A stretch of 64,000 nucleotides of DNA from Rhodobacterales bacterium (GTDB lineage Bacteria > Pseudomonadota > Alphaproteobacteria > Rhodobacterales > Rhodobacteraceae): the NCBI GenBank assembly GCA_021155205.1, contig JAJNPS010000027.1, forward strand, positions 1-64,000, written 5' to 3'. The notes beneath the pieces are model-generated. The model was not told the DNA's origin. It searched no databases and saw only the letters and a program-made list of their open reading frames with translations. How positions within the stretch are numbered: position 1 is the stretch's first letter; the number at the start of each line of letters is the position of its first letter. Made by a program: the position numbers and the translations under genes. Shown here in pieces: positions 34,789 to 43,532 of this stretch.

Positions 34789-35232
34789 ATGCCCAAGCTG
34801 ATCACCGTCCTGAACGGCCCGAACCTCAATCTTCTGGGGCTGCGCCAGCCTGACATCTATGGCCACGAGACGCTGGATGATGTCGCCGCCGCTACCTCCG
34901 AACTGGCTGAGGAACTGGGTCTGGCGGTGCGGTTCCTGCAGTCGAACCACGAGGGCCAGCTGATCGACTGGGTGCATGAGGCGCGCGGAAAATCTGCCGG
35001 GATCATCATCAATGCAGGCGCCCTGACGCATACCTCCATCGCGCTTCTGGACGCGCTCCACGCCTATGACGGCGTGGTGATCGAGGTCCATATCTCCAAT
35101 ATCCATCAGCGCGAGCCGTTCCGGCATCACTCGTTCATCAGCCCGCGCGCCGATGGGGTGATCGTCGGATGCGGCACGCAAGGCTATCAACTGGCGCTGC
35201 AGCGGATGGCGCGGCTGGTGGCTACGAAATGA
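34789..35232 (+). CDS. aroQ: 3-Dehydroquinate dehydratase, type II
   Basis: AroQ removes water from 3-dehydroquinate in the shikimate pathway. The 147-residue protein shows NGPNLNLLGLRQPDIYG (with the catalytic Tyr), FLQSNHEGQLIDWVHEA, INAGALTHTSIALLDAL, and VHISNIHQREPFRHHSF with the catalytic His. The usual neighbours accB/accC are not present; instead its stop overlaps an HpcH/HpaI-type aldolase start by 4 bp. Confidence 0.96.
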   Translation: MPKLITVLNGPNLNLLGLRQPDIYGHETLDDVAAATSELAEELGLAVRFLQSNHEGQLIDWVHEARGKSAGIIINAGALTHTSIALLDALHAYDGVVIEVHISNIHQREPFRHHSFISPRADGVIVGCGTQGYQLALQRMARLVATK

Positions 35233-35990
35233 CGTTGCCGGTCAATGCCTTCAAGGCCGCGCTCAAGGCAGGCAAATCGCAGATCGGGGTCTGGAACACG
35301 ATTCCGGGGCCGGTGGTGGCGGAGATTCTGGCGGGCGCAGGCTTTGATGTGGTGGTCATCGACACCGAACATTCCCTGACCGACGTGCCCGATGTCCTGG
35401 CGATGCTGCAGGCGCTGGAGGCGTATCCGGTCGCCCACGCCGTGCGGCCCGCAAGCAACGATCCGGTGCTGATCAAGCGGCTTCTGGACATCGGCGCGCA
35501 GACGCTGATCATCCCCTATGTGCAGTCAGCCGACGAGGCGCGGGCGGCGGTGCGGGCGATGCACTACGCTCCGCGCGGATTTCGCGGTGTCAGCGGATCG
35601 ACCCGCGCGGCCCGCTATGGCGCGGTCGCGGACTATATCCAGACCGCCGAGGCCGAGCTTTGCCTGATCGTGCAGGTCGAAACGGTCGAGGCGCTGGGCC
35701 AGATCGAGGCGATCGCGGCGGTCGACGGCGTCGATGCAATCTTTGTCGGGCCTGCGGATCTGGCCGCGTCGATGGGCCATCGCGGACAGCCCGGCCATCC
35801 TGCGGTCAAGTCGGCAGTCGAGGATGCGATCCGGCGGATCGTGGCGGCCGGCAAACCTGCGGCAGTGCTGACGCAAGAACCCGACTTTGCAAGGCGCTGC
35901 ATCGCGCTGGGATCGACGTTTACGGTGGTGGCGGTCGACATTCCCGAACTTGCACGCGCGGCCAAGGCGGCAGCGGCCGCGTTTCGCTGA
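35229..35990 (+). CDS. HpcH/HpaI-type class II aldolase
   Basis: The 253-residue TIM-barrel protein resembles 4-hydroxy-2-oxoheptanedioate and 2-dehydro-3-deoxyglucarate aldolases. Visible are VVIDTEHSLTD (catalytic His), QVETVEALGQIEAI and FVGPADLAASMGHRGQP (metal-binding Glu/Asp). Such enzymes split or form 2-keto-3-hydroxy acids, using pyruvate as the common partner. It overlaps aroQ by 4 bp and is followed 11 bp later by the acyl-CoA ligase gene, so it may belong to the latter's pathway. Confidence 0.85.
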   Translation: MTLPVNAFKAALKAGKSQIGVWNTIPGPVVAEILAGAGFDVVVIDTEHSLTDVPDVLAMLQALEAYPVAHAVRPASNDPVLIKRLLDIGAQTLIIPYVQSADEARAAVRAMHYAPRGFRGVSGSTRAARYGAVADYIQTAEAELCLIVQVETVEALGQIEAIAAVDGVDAIFVGPADLAASMGHRGQPGHPAVKSAVEDAIRRIVAAGKPAAVLTQEPDFARRCIALGSTFTVVAVDIPELARAAKAAAAAFR

Positions 35991-36001
35991 AGGTCCGGGA
36001 C

Positions 36002-37219
36002 ATGCGGGACAGTCCGATTGCCTTCGGCGAGGATATTTCGGCAAAGATGAAACCGCAGGCAGACGATCAGTTTCACTGGCATCCGGCGGCGCGGCTGTTT
36101 GACGGGCAGGGATGCGCGCAACGGCCCGTCGCGCAAGGGGCGGCGGTCTTGCAGGAGACCCTGTCCACGCTTTGCCTTGCCCGCGCGATGGCCAGTGCCG
36201 CCACGGGGTTTCGCATCGGCGGCGACGGACCGGCGCCGACCCCGGGGGCAGTCCCGATGTTCGAGACGCTGACCGGCGGGTCGACCGGGACTCCGCGCCG
36301 CATCCGCCGGACGCAACAGTCTTGGATCGCCAGTTTTGCGGTGAACGCGGGTCTGTTCGGGATCGGCCCCCGTGCGACCGTCGCCGTCCTTGGGCGTCTG
36401 GTGCATTCGCTGGCGCTTTACGGCGCGCTCGAAGGGCTGCATCTGGGGGCCGCCGTGCATCTCTTGGACGACCTGCGCCCGGACCGGCAGGCGCGCGCCC
36501 TTGCAGGTGCCGCGATCACGCATCTTTATGCGACGCCCGCCCAGTTGCGCCTGCTGCTGGCGCGGGGGGGCGGTGCGGCGCCCGACCTGCGCCATGTCCT
36601 GATCGGCGGGTCCAGCCTGGATGCAAGGCTGCGGGCGAAGATTGCCGCCTTTGCGCCGAACGCGGCGATCCGCGAATTCTACGGCGCGGCGGAGACCAGC
36701 TTTGTCACCCTGACGGATGCCACAACGCCGGACGGGTCCGTCGGTCGGCCTTATCCGGGGGTCGTCATCGACATCCGCGCGGGCGAGGTCTGGGTGCGCA
36801 GCCCCTATCTGTTCGAAGGCTATGCCTCCGATCCCGGCTCGGCCCGCCGGGACGGCGACTGGCTGTCGGTGGGCGAAATGGGGCACTGGGACGGTGGCGG
36901 GCTTGTGCTGTCGGGCCGGGCGGGCAGGATGTTCACGGTGGCAGATCAGAACGTCTTTCCCGAAGAGATCGAGGCATTTCTGATGGCGCAGGCCGGTGTT
37001 GCACAGGCCGCCGTCATCGCCCGCCCCGACGCCTTGCGGGGACATTCGATCCTTGTGGCCGTTGCGGGCGATCCGGCCCGTGAAGGCGCGATCCTGGCCG
37101 CCTGCCGCGCGGCGCTGGGTCCCTTGAAATCGCCCAAGGCGCTGATCTGGAAACAGGACTGGCCTGTCACGGCGGCCGGCAAGACCGACCTTGCCGCCAT
37201 CGAACGGGCCCTGCGGTGA
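36002..37219 (+). CDS. AMP-forming acyl-CoA ligase, shortened, linked to biotin transport
   Basis: The 405-residue protein belongs to the adenylate-forming superfamily: P-loop LTGGSTGTPRRIRRT, EFYGAAETSF (A5), and GRAGRMFTVADQNVFPEEIE with the final catalytic Lys in PVTAAGKTDLAAIERAL. The typical 500-600 residue length is reduced at the N-terminus; the A3 loop starts only near residue 95. The gene overlaps the thiolase-like gene by 4 bp and converges on bioY. In Bacillus subtilis the corresponding ligase/thiolase pair (yhfT, yhfS) is in the biotin regulon with bioY, which suggests an acid related to biotin or its precursor as substrate (inference). Confidence 0.85.
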   Translation: MRDSPIAFGEDISAKMKPQADDQFHWHPAARLFDGQGCAQRPVAQGAAVLQETLSTLCLARAMASAATGFRIGGDGPAPTPGAVPMFETLTGGSTGTPRRIRRTQQSWIASFAVNAGLFGIGPRATVAVLGRLVHSLALYGALEGLHLGAAVHLLDDLRPDRQARALAGAAITHLYATPAQLRLLLARGGGAAPDLRHVLIGGSSLDARLRAKIAAFAPNAAIREFYGAAETSFVTLTDATTPDGSVGRPYPGVVIDIRAGEVWVRSPYLFEGYASDPGSARRDGDWLSVGEMGHWDGGGLVLSGRAGRMFTVADQNVFPEEIEAFLMAQAGVAQAAVIARPDALRGHSILVAVAGDPAREGAILAACRAALGPLKSPKALIWKQDWPVTAAGKTDLAAIERALR

Positions 37220-38313
37220 CGGCCTATCTGATCGCGGCAAGGCGGACCGCCGTGATCCCGCGCGGCGGGGCGTTCCAGCGCCTGTCGATCGAGGATCTGG
37301 GCGCGCCGGTCCTGCTTGCCTGCCTTGCCGATGCCGGGATCAACGCCGCACAAGTGGACGAGGTGATCGTGTCCAACGCGCTCGGGGCTGGCGGAAACCC
37401 GGCGCGGCGGGTGGCGCTGGCGGCGGGGCTGCCGGACCGGGTTGCGGGTCTTTCGACCGACCGTCAATGCGCCGGCGGTCTTGATGCCCTCATCCTTGCC
37501 GGGGCGCTGGTGGACAGCGGCCTCGCCGAGGTTGTGGTGGCGGGCGGTGTAGAAAGCTATTCGCGCCGCCCGATCCGGCTGGCCACCAGTCCCGGCGGCG
37601 GTCCGCCCAAGGCCTATGACGAGGCGCCGTTCACGCCCTGGCCCGACCGCGACCCCGGCATGGCCGAGGCGGCGGCGGCTTTGGCCCGCCGACTCGGCAT
37701 TTCGCGGGGGGAACAGGATGACTGGGCGGTGGCAAGCCACGCCAAGGCGCTGAAAGCCGCCGCCTTGCCCGAAATCGTTCCCCTTGGCGGCCAGATGCGC
37801 GACGCCTTTGCGCGCGCCCTGACGCATGCGCTGGCGGCGCGCAGCCCGGTCATCACCGGCACTATCACGTCGGCCAATGCCGCCGTTGCCGCAGATGCGG
37901 CGGCCTTTGTGCTGGTGGTGTCGGAACGGATCGCGCGCAACGCCCTGCGCGTCGCACGGCTTGGCCCCGGCCTGACCCTGGGCGGCACCCCGACCGAGCC
38001 GGGCACCGCCCCGATTGCCGCCATCGCCAGGGTGTTGTCGCGCGCCGGCCTGCATCCGCAGCACCTGGCTCAGGCCGAGATCATGGAGGCCTATGCCGTG
38101 CAGGCGATTGCCTGCGTCGACGGTGCAGGGCTGGACCCGGTGCGTGTAAATCCGCAGGGCGGGGCGCTGGCCCGCGGCCATCCGATCGGCGCATCGGGGG
38201 CGATCCTTGCGGTGCGGCTGTTTCATGCGATGCCGTCGGGCACCGGCCTTGCCGCGATCGCAGCGGCCGGCGGCATCGGCACGGCGCTGGTGATCGAGGC
38301 GTCAGGCGCGTGA
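37216..38313 (+). CDS. Thiolase-family protein lacking the second catalytic cysteine
   Basis: The 365-residue protein keeps the thiolase nucleophile in STDRQCAGGLDAL (Cys85) and the histidine loop NPQGGALARGHPIGASGA. Where thiolases have the general-base Cys (C-x-GGG), this sequence reads AAIAAAGGIGTALV, so that Cys is Ala (about residue 349). It may therefore be a modified thiolase or a KAS III-like condensing variant. It starts with GTG at 37216, overlapping the ligase stop by 4 bp, and overlaps the end of bioY by 12 bp in convergent orientation. Confidence 0.85.
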   Translation: MTAYLIAARRTAVIPRGGAFQRLSIEDLGAPVLLACLADAGINAAQVDEVIVSNALGAGGNPARRVALAAGLPDRVAGLSTDRQCAGGLDALILAGALVDSGLAEVVVAGGVESYSRRPIRLATSPGGGPPKAYDEAPFTPWPDRDPGMAEAAAALARRLGISRGEQDDWAVASHAKALKAAALPEIVPLGGQMRDAFARALTHALAARSPVITGTITSANAAVAADAAAFVLVVSERIARNALRVARLGPGLTLGGTPTEPGTAPIAAIARVLSRAGLHPQHLAQAEIMEAYAVQAIACVDGAGLDPVRVNPQGGALARGHPIGASGAILAVRLFHAMPSGTGLAAIAAAGGIGTALVIEASGA

Positions 38314-38844
38314 CAACAGCGCGCCCGGACGCATTCGCGCCAGCGCCGCCGTGACCACCCCTGCAACCCCCGCCTTGATGATGTCGCCGGGCAGGAACGC
38401 GATGGCGATCCGGGCGGCCTCGGGCAGGGTCTTGTCCAGCATCACCGCCATGCCGGGAATGCCGAACAGGTAAAGGACGCCGATGCCCCCGATCACGGCG
38501 GCGGCCCCCGCGGCGATGCCGGGGGCGAGCGTCGTGCGCTCCATCACCCGGCCCGCGACAAAGGCGGCGACCGGAAATCCGACCAGAAATCCGACCGAGG
38601 GCGAGGCAAAGACGCCGAGGCCCCCGCGTCCACCGGACAAGAGCGGCAGGCCCGCCGCGACGAGAACCAGAAACAAAAGGACCGCCAGCGCCCCGCGCTT
38701 TGCCCCCAGAACCGTCCCGCAGAGCATGATCCCCAGCGACTGCGCGGTGATCGGCACGCCTGCCGCAAGGTCGATGCGCGGCACCAGTCCAAGGACGGCG
38801 ATCAGGGCGGCAAAAAGGGCGACATGGGTGACGTTGCGTTCCAA
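38302..38844 (-). CDS. bioY: Biotin transporter substrate-binding component BioY
   Basis: The 180-residue membrane protein has six hydrophobic segments and the BioY motif (GAKRGALAVLLFLVLVAAGLPLL, then GGRGGLGVFASPSVGFLVGF), with GDIIKAGVAG near the end. BioY alone can take up biotin; with BioMN it forms a high-affinity ECF transporter. I chose a TTG start at 38842-38844 because GGAG lies 7 bp before it; a GTG 4 codons later is an alternative. It is the last gene of the bioMNY run on the minus strand. Confidence 0.92.
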   Translation of the reverse strand: MERNVTHVALFAALIAVLGLVPRIDLAAGVPITAQSLGIMLCGTVLGAKRGALAVLLFLVLVAAGLPLLSGGRGGLGVFASPSVGFLVGFPVAAFVAGRVMERTTLAPGIAAGAAAVIGGIGVLYLFGIPGMAVMLDKTLPEAARIAIAFLPGDIIKAGVAGVVTAALARMRPGALLSRA

Positions 38845-38875
38845 CGGGCGTCTCCTTGGGATGTGCTGCGCTGGC

Positions 38876-39475
38876 CTAGCGCACTCCCCCCCGCGCGCGC
38901 AAGGCTTCGGCGACATGATCGGCATCGTCGAGGGCGGCCAGTGTCGCGGGCACCAGCACTCTCCAGCGCGGCTTGCGGCGGGCGCGGGCGGCCCAGGCTT
39001 CGGTGATCTGGTCCAGCCGTTCGCCCATCACCGGCACGAACCGGATCACCAGCGCCATCGACAGCGCCAGGGTCCGCGGCGACAGCCCCAGCCCCGCCAG
39101 CGGGCGCGCCAGCCGTTCGATCACCGCGGTCATGTCCGACAGCCGTGTGGTCATGGTCACGAAATTCGCCGCCATCACCGCCGCGACCAGCCGCAACAGG
39201 ATCACTACCCCACCCGGCGCATCGTCGATCCACAGGTGCCAAAGGCCGACCAGGACCACAAAGGGCCACAACGGACGCAGGCTTGCCACCGACCGGGCCA
39301 GGAACACGCCGCCGCCCGTTGCAACCAGCCCGAGCACGGCCGCAAAGGCCATGGCCAGTGTCAGCGGCGTCTGCAGCCAGAAGATGCCCACTGTCCAGAC
39401 CGCCAGAAGCGCCAGCTTGATCCCGGCGCGAACCCGGTGCGCCCAGGTTTCAACCGGCGAGGTCAGTGTCAGCAT
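38876..39475 (-). CDS. bioN: ECF transporter transmembrane component BioN
   Basis: The 199-residue protein is an EcfT-type coupling protein with hydrophobic segments (IKLALLAVWTVGIFWLQ, TLAMAFAAVLGLVATGGGVF) and the coupling-helix motifs ITEAWAARARRK (the A-R-R type signature that contacts the ATPase). It starts inside the end of bioM with a 26-bp overlap, showing tight coupling. It transmits ATP-driven movement of BioM to BioY. Confidence 0.92.
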   Translation of the reverse strand: MLTLTSPVETWAHRVRAGIKLALLAVWTVGIFWLQTPLTLAMAFAAVLGLVATGGGVFLARSVASLRPLWPFVVLVGLWHLWIDDAPGGVVILLRLVAAVMAANFVTMTTRLSDMTAVIERLARPLAGLGLSPRTLALSMALVIRFVPVMGERLDQITEAWAARARRKPRWRVLVPATLAALDDADHVAEALRARGGVR

Positions 39476-40187
39476 CGCCCCCCCCGATCCGCACCATCTC
39501 GGCGCGAAAGGCGGCCAAAGTCGCTGCAGCCGGCCCGTCGGACACCAGGCGGCCCGCCTCGATCCAGATCACCCGATCACAGCCCGCGACAGCGTCAGGG
39601 TCATGGCTGATCGTGATCACCTGCTGGGACAGCCCCGCCAGCCTGCGCTGCAGCCGCTGGATGGTGGGCAGGTCCATCCCGGCAAAAGGTTCGTCCAGCA
39701 ACAGCGTGCGGGGCGACATCAGCAGGACCGACATCAGGCACAGATAGTGCCGCTGGCCCTGACTGAGCGTATGGGTCGCCGCATCAGCCCAGTGCGCGCG
39801 GCCCTCGGCCGTCAACGCGGCAAGGGCTGCCTTGCGCGCCTCGGCATCAGATCGACCCATCTGGCGCAGGCCAAAGGCGAGTTCTTCGGCGACGGTGGGA
39901 AACAGGATCATGCGGTCGGGGTTCTGGAACAGGATGCCGACTTCGGCCAGCATCGCGCGGCGGTCGCCGATCGGGTCGATGCCATGCACGCTGACCTCGC
40001 CGCGATCCGGCGCGATCAGTCCGGCGATCAGGCGCAACAGCGTTGTCTTGCCCGATCCGTTGCGCCCGACGATGCCGATCCGCCGTTCGGTCAGGCTCAA
40101 CGTCAGGCCAGACAGGATCGCCCTGCCGCCAAGAGTGACGCCTGCATCACGAAGGACGATGCCAAAAGGGGAACGGGGCGGGGCCAT
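39450..40187 (-). CDS. bioM: ECF transporter ATPase BioM
   Basis: The 245-residue ATPase shows Walker A GRNGSGKTTLLRLIAG, Q-loop FQNPDRMIL (the family's Q-helix), signature LSQGQRHYLCLMSVLL and Walker B TLLLDEPFAGMD with the switch His in ISHDPDAVAG. It energises biotin uptake with BioN and BioY. It is the first gene of the run. I looked for a BioR-type TTATnnATAA site before it and saw none. Confidence 0.94.
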   Translation of the reverse strand: MAPPRSPFGIVLRDAGVTLGGRAILSGLTLSLTERRIGIVGRNGSGKTTLLRLIAGLIAPDRGEVSVHGIDPIGDRRAMLAEVGILFQNPDRMILFPTVAEELAFGLRQMGRSDAEARKAALAALTAEGRAHWADAATHTLSQGQRHYLCLMSVLLMSPRTLLLDEPFAGMDLPTIQRLQRRLAGLSQQVITISHDPDAVAGCDRVIWIEAGRLVSDGPAAATLAAFRAEMVRIGGGDADTDLAG

Positions 40188-40296
40188 CGGAGCCTTTGCA
40201 CAAGGGGCATCCGAGGGGGTTTAGCGGGGGTTGCCCGGCAATGAAAGGGTGGCGATGCGGCAAGAGCGAGCCGCGCGAGACGGGTCAGCGCGCAAA

Positions 40297-40328
40297 GACC
40301 CCGGCCAGACCGTTGCCTGTCCGGGGTC
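40297..40328. terminator. Hairpin between bioM and the lipoprotein gene
   Basis: GACCCCGG (40297-40304) pairs with CCGGGGTC (40321-40328) around a 16-base loop. It lies downstream of the lipoprotein gene on the minus strand and could end its transcript. There is no T-run. Confidence 0.45.
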
Positions 40329-40374
40329 GAACGATGTTTGTCACGCCCGCCGCGCATGCGGCGGGGCAGTAGGA

Positions 40375-40638
40375 TTAGCGGCAGGCGGCGGTGAACTGCC
40401 GCCCATACTGGTCGCGGTAAAGACACTGACCCTTGGTGCCGGTCGGTCGGATCAGCGTCGAACCGGCAACTCCGACCGCGGCACCGACCAGGGCGCCCGT
40501 CAGTTTGTCGTCTCCACCAGAGACGGCCGCGCCAAGGGCTGCCCCGCCCAGAGCACCGGCGGCGGCGTTCTGTTCGGCGGTCTGGCAGGCGGTCAGCGAT
40601 ATCGCCATCAAGGGCAGGATCAGAAAGGGCGAATTCAT
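40375..40638 (-). CDS. Glycine-zipper lipoprotein
   Basis: The 87-residue protein has a lipoprotein signal peptide (MNSPFLILPLMAISLTAC; Cys18) and a glycine zipper (GALGGAALGAAVSGGDDKLTG, ALVGAAVGVAG), ending in a two-Cys segment GQCLYRDQYGRQFTAACR. This arrangement fits the 2TM glycine-zipper envelope proteins. It resembles the smaller lipoprotein upstream of pccA. The role is unknown. Confidence 0.82.
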   Translation of the reverse strand: MNSPFLILPLMAISLTACQTAEQNAAAGALGGAALGAAVSGGDDKLTGALVGAAVGVAGSTLIRPTGTKGQCLYRDQYGRQFTAACR

Positions 40639-40804
40639 GGGCAACCTCGTTTCAGAATGTGTGAAAGCCCAGAATAACGCCATTCCCGGCAAAGGGTTCC
40701 CGTTGGCCTGTGGCCGGCAAGAACTTGCCGGCATATATGGGGGGATTCCGCCCAAGCCCCTTTGCGGGCGGCGTCGCACGGCCTGACGATCCTGCCGCGC
40801 CGGA

Positions 40805-42082
40805 TCACGCCACGCGCGCCGCCGTAACGGATTCCTCAAGAATATCCATGGCTTCGGCAAAATGTGCATCGGGAATGGTGATCGGCGCCAGAAACCGGAT
40901 CACGTTGCCGTAAACGCCGCAGGTCAGAAGGATCAACCCGCGCTTCAGTGCCTCGGTCCGCACCCGCCCGGTGAAACCCGCATCGGGTTCGTGGGACTTC
41001 GGGTTGGCAAATTCGACCGCCACCATGAAACCAGGGCCACGAATGTCGGTGATTTCGGGGGTGACGGACCGGATCGCCTCCAGCCGCTGTTTCAGCCGCC
41101 CGCCGAGTTCGTTGGCCCTTGCGCAAAGGTCCTCTTGCTCGATCACGTCCAGCACGGCATTTGCCGCCGCAATCCCCAGAGGGTTGCCGCCATAGGTGCC
41201 GCCAAGTCCGCCGGGATGGGCCGCATCCATCAGTTCGGCGCGCCCCGTCACGGCGGCCAGCGGCAGGCCACCGGCCAGTCCCTTGGCCATCGTCGTCAGG
41301 TCGGCGGCGACATCATAGCCGTGCATCGCAAAGAGGTTGCCGGTGCGGGCAAAGCCGGTCTGCACCTCGTCCGCGATCATCACGATGCCGTGGTCGTCAC
41401 ACAGCTTGCGGATGGCGCGGACCAGTTCCTTGGGCGCGGGGTAGAACCCGCCTTCGCCCTGCACGGGTTCAAAGATGATCGCGGCCACGCGGGCAGGGTC
41501 GAGATCGGCCTTGAACAGCTTGGTGATGCCCGCCATCGCATCGTCGGTGGTGATGTTGTGCACCTCTTGCGGGAATGGCACATGCCAGACATCGGGCATC
41601 ATCGCACCGAACCCCTTCTTGTAGGGCTCCACCTTGCCGGTCAGCGACATGCCCATGAAGGTGCGGCCGTGGAACGCCCCGCCAAAGGCGATGACACCGT
41701 TGCGGCCTGTCGCGATGCGCGCGATTTTCACCGCATTTTCGCAGGCTTCGGCCCCGGTGGTCACAAAGATCGTCTTTTTGGCAAAGTCGCCCGGCACGGC
41801 GGCGTTCAGCCGTTCCGCCAGACGGATGTAGGACTCATAGGGCAGCACCTGGTGGCAGGTATGGGTGAACCTGCTCATCTGTTCGGTCACAGCGGCCATC
41901 ACCTTCGGGTGGCAATGGCCGGTGTTCACCACGGCAATCCCGGCAGCAAAGTCAATGTAACGGTTGCCTTCGATATCCCAGACCTCGGAATTCAGCGCCC
42001 GGTCCGCATAGATCTGCGTCATCATGCCGACTCCGCGCGAAATGGCGGTGTCCCGGCGTTTGGCAACTTCGGCATTCAGCAT
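40805..42082 (-). CDS. gabT: 4-Aminobutyrate aminotransferase
   Basis: This class III PLP enzyme converts 4-aminobutyrate and 2-oxoglutarate to succinate semialdehyde and glutamate. The 425 residues contain VTTGAEACENAVKIAR, the PLP Asp/Gln region MIADEVQTGFARTG, and the PLP lysine in TTMAKGLAGGLPLAAVTG. No gabD lies next to it, so related substrates (5-aminovalerate, beta-alanine) cannot be excluded. The start giving MLNAEVAKRRD was chosen over a more upstream in-frame ATG. Confidence 0.92.
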   Translation of the reverse strand: MLNAEVAKRRDTAISRGVGMMTQIYADRALNSEVWDIEGNRYIDFAAGIAVVNTGHCHPKVMAAVTEQMSRFTHTCHQVLPYESYIRLAERLNAAVPGDFAKKTIFVTTGAEACENAVKIARIATGRNGVIAFGGAFHGRTFMGMSLTGKVEPYKKGFGAMMPDVWHVPFPQEVHNITTDDAMAGITKLFKADLDPARVAAIIFEPVQGEGGFYPAPKELVRAIRKLCDDHGIVMIADEVQTGFARTGNLFAMHGYDVAADLTTMAKGLAGGLPLAAVTGRAELMDAAHPGGLGGTYGGNPLGIAAANAVLDVIEQEDLCARANELGGRLKQRLEAIRSVTPEITDIRGPGFMVAVEFANPKSHEPDAGFTGRVRTEALKRGLILLTCGVYGNVIRFLAPITIPDAHFAEAMDILEESVTAARVA

Positions 42083-42123
42083 CGGACGATTCCCTGGGCA
42101 ATTGAGTGGCACATGTCGGGCGT

Positions 42124-42135
42124 ATTTGATCAAAT
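42124..42135. promoter_or_regulatory. ATTTGATCAAAT palindrome between gabT and dprA
   Basis: A perfect 12-bp palindrome lies 42 bp upstream of the gabT start and 116 bp upstream of dprA. It is in the AT-rich part of the 168-bp divergent promoter region and is a candidate binding site for an unknown regulator. Confidence 0.4.
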
Positions 42136-42250
42136 TTTCGGGTCAGGATCAATCCGCGATCTTTGCGGGCGGGTCCCGCTGAAATTCACCATTCATTAAC
42201 CATCCACGCGCCATTTTGGGCGCACCCTATCGGACAGGTTCGCGATCGCG

Positions 42251-43399
42251 ATGACACAGGCCAACGCCATCACCACGCTGCCCGATGATGACATCGTGGC
42301 CCGCCTGCGGCTGATCCGGTCGCGCCGGGTCGGGGCTGTCACCTATCACCGCCTGATGGCCGAGCATGGGTCCGCCGCCGCGGCGCTGGACGCCCTGCCG
42401 GAGATCGCCAGTGCCGCCGGGATCGAACGCTATGAAGTCTGCCCCGTTGGCGTCGTGATGGCCGAACTGGCCAAGGGGCGCGCCGCCAGGGCCGCGCTGA
42501 TTGCACATGGCGATCCGCGCTATCCGCAGCTTTTGGCCCAGATGCCGGATGCGCCGCCCGTGCTGTGGGTGCAGGGCGACATCCGCCTGCTGGCGGGTCC
42601 GATGATTGCCGTTGTCGGGTCGCGCAACGCCTCATCGCTTGGCCTGCGCATGGCCAGGCGGCTTGCCGAGGGTTTGGGTGCGGCGGGCCAGGTCGTCGTG
42701 TCGGGCCTCGCCCGCGGGATCGACGCCGAGGCGCATCGGGCGGCGATGGCATCCGGCACCGTCGCCGTGCAGGCCGGCGGCGTCGATGTGATCTATCCGG
42801 CCGAAAATGCCGGCCTTGCAGCCGAGATTGCCGCCAAGGGCTGCCGCATCTCGGAACAGCCCATGGGTGCAGAACCGCAGGCACGGCATTTTCCCTTGCG
42901 CAACAACATCATCGCAGGCCTTTCGCGGGCCGTTGTGGTGGTCGAGGCCGCCGCCCGGTCGGGCAGCCTCTTGACCGCGCGCGCCGCGCTTGACCTGGGG
43001 CGCGAGGTTCTGGCGGTGCCGGGACACCCCTTCGATGCCCGCGCGGCAGGGTGCAACATGCTGATCCGCGACGGCGCGATCCTGGTGCGCGGCACCGGCG
43101 ACGTGCTGGAGGCGATCGGGGCGGGTGACGAAGCCGCCACGCCCCATTTCGCAGAGAAACTGCCCGTCCATCCGCCCCTGCCAGGACCCGTGCCCGCGCC
43201 GATGCCGCTGGCCACCGCCGGTGCGCTGCATGCGCAAATCCTCGCTCGTCTTGGCCCCAGCCCGCTGGCCGAAGACCAACTGATCCGCGATCTTGCGATG
43301 CCCGCCGGTCACATCACGCCCGCCCTTCTGACGCTGGAGCTTGAGGGGCGGATCGAACGCCAGCATGGCGGGCTGCTTGCGCGGGTCGGCTGGGCCTGA
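42251..43399 (+). CDS. dprA: DNA processing protein DprA
   Basis: DprA loads RecA on incoming single-stranded DNA during natural transformation. The 382 residues have a helical N-terminal part (SAM-like), the Rossmann fold with MIAVVGSRNASSLGLRMARR, VSGLARGIDAEAHRAAM and GGVDVIYPAENAGL, then a C-terminal DprA winged-helix (LARLGPSPLAEDQLIRDL). The gene is common in bacteria that are not known to be competent, so natural transformation cannot be inferred from this alone. Confidence 0.94.
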   Translation: MTQANAITTLPDDDIVARLRLIRSRRVGAVTYHRLMAEHGSAAAALDALPEIASAAGIERYEVCPVGVVMAELAKGRAARAALIAHGDPRYPQLLAQMPDAPPVLWVQGDIRLLAGPMIAVVGSRNASSLGLRMARRLAEGLGAAGQVVVSGLARGIDAEAHRAAMASGTVAVQAGGVDVIYPAENAGLAAEIAAKGCRISEQPMGAEPQARHFPLRNNIIAGLSRAVVVVEAAARSGSLLTARAALDLGREVLAVPGHPFDARAAGCNMLIRDGAILVRGTGDVLEAIGAGDEAATPHFAEKLPVHPPLPGPVPAPMPLATAGALHAQILARLGPSPLAEDQLIRDLAMPAGHITPALLTLELEGRIERQHGGLLARVGWA

Positions 43400-43532
43400 A
43401 ACCCGGCCCGGCGGGTAGTCGCAAATTTCAAGAACCATCTCTTGGTGACGGTGAGTTCCAGAACGCTGTAACATTCTAGAAAGCCATCTATTCTCAATCG
43501 CCTCTCAATCGCTGTCAGTCCTCCAGCGCCCC

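Noticed and set aside
40187..40297. BioR operator in front of bioM
   Set aside because: I looked for TTATnnATAA-type sites and saw none in the bioM upstream region.
43492..43532. CTCAATCG and CCTCCAGC repeats as a CRISPR-like array
   Set aside because: Only two or three copies of very short units, with no spacers of constant size and no cas genes.
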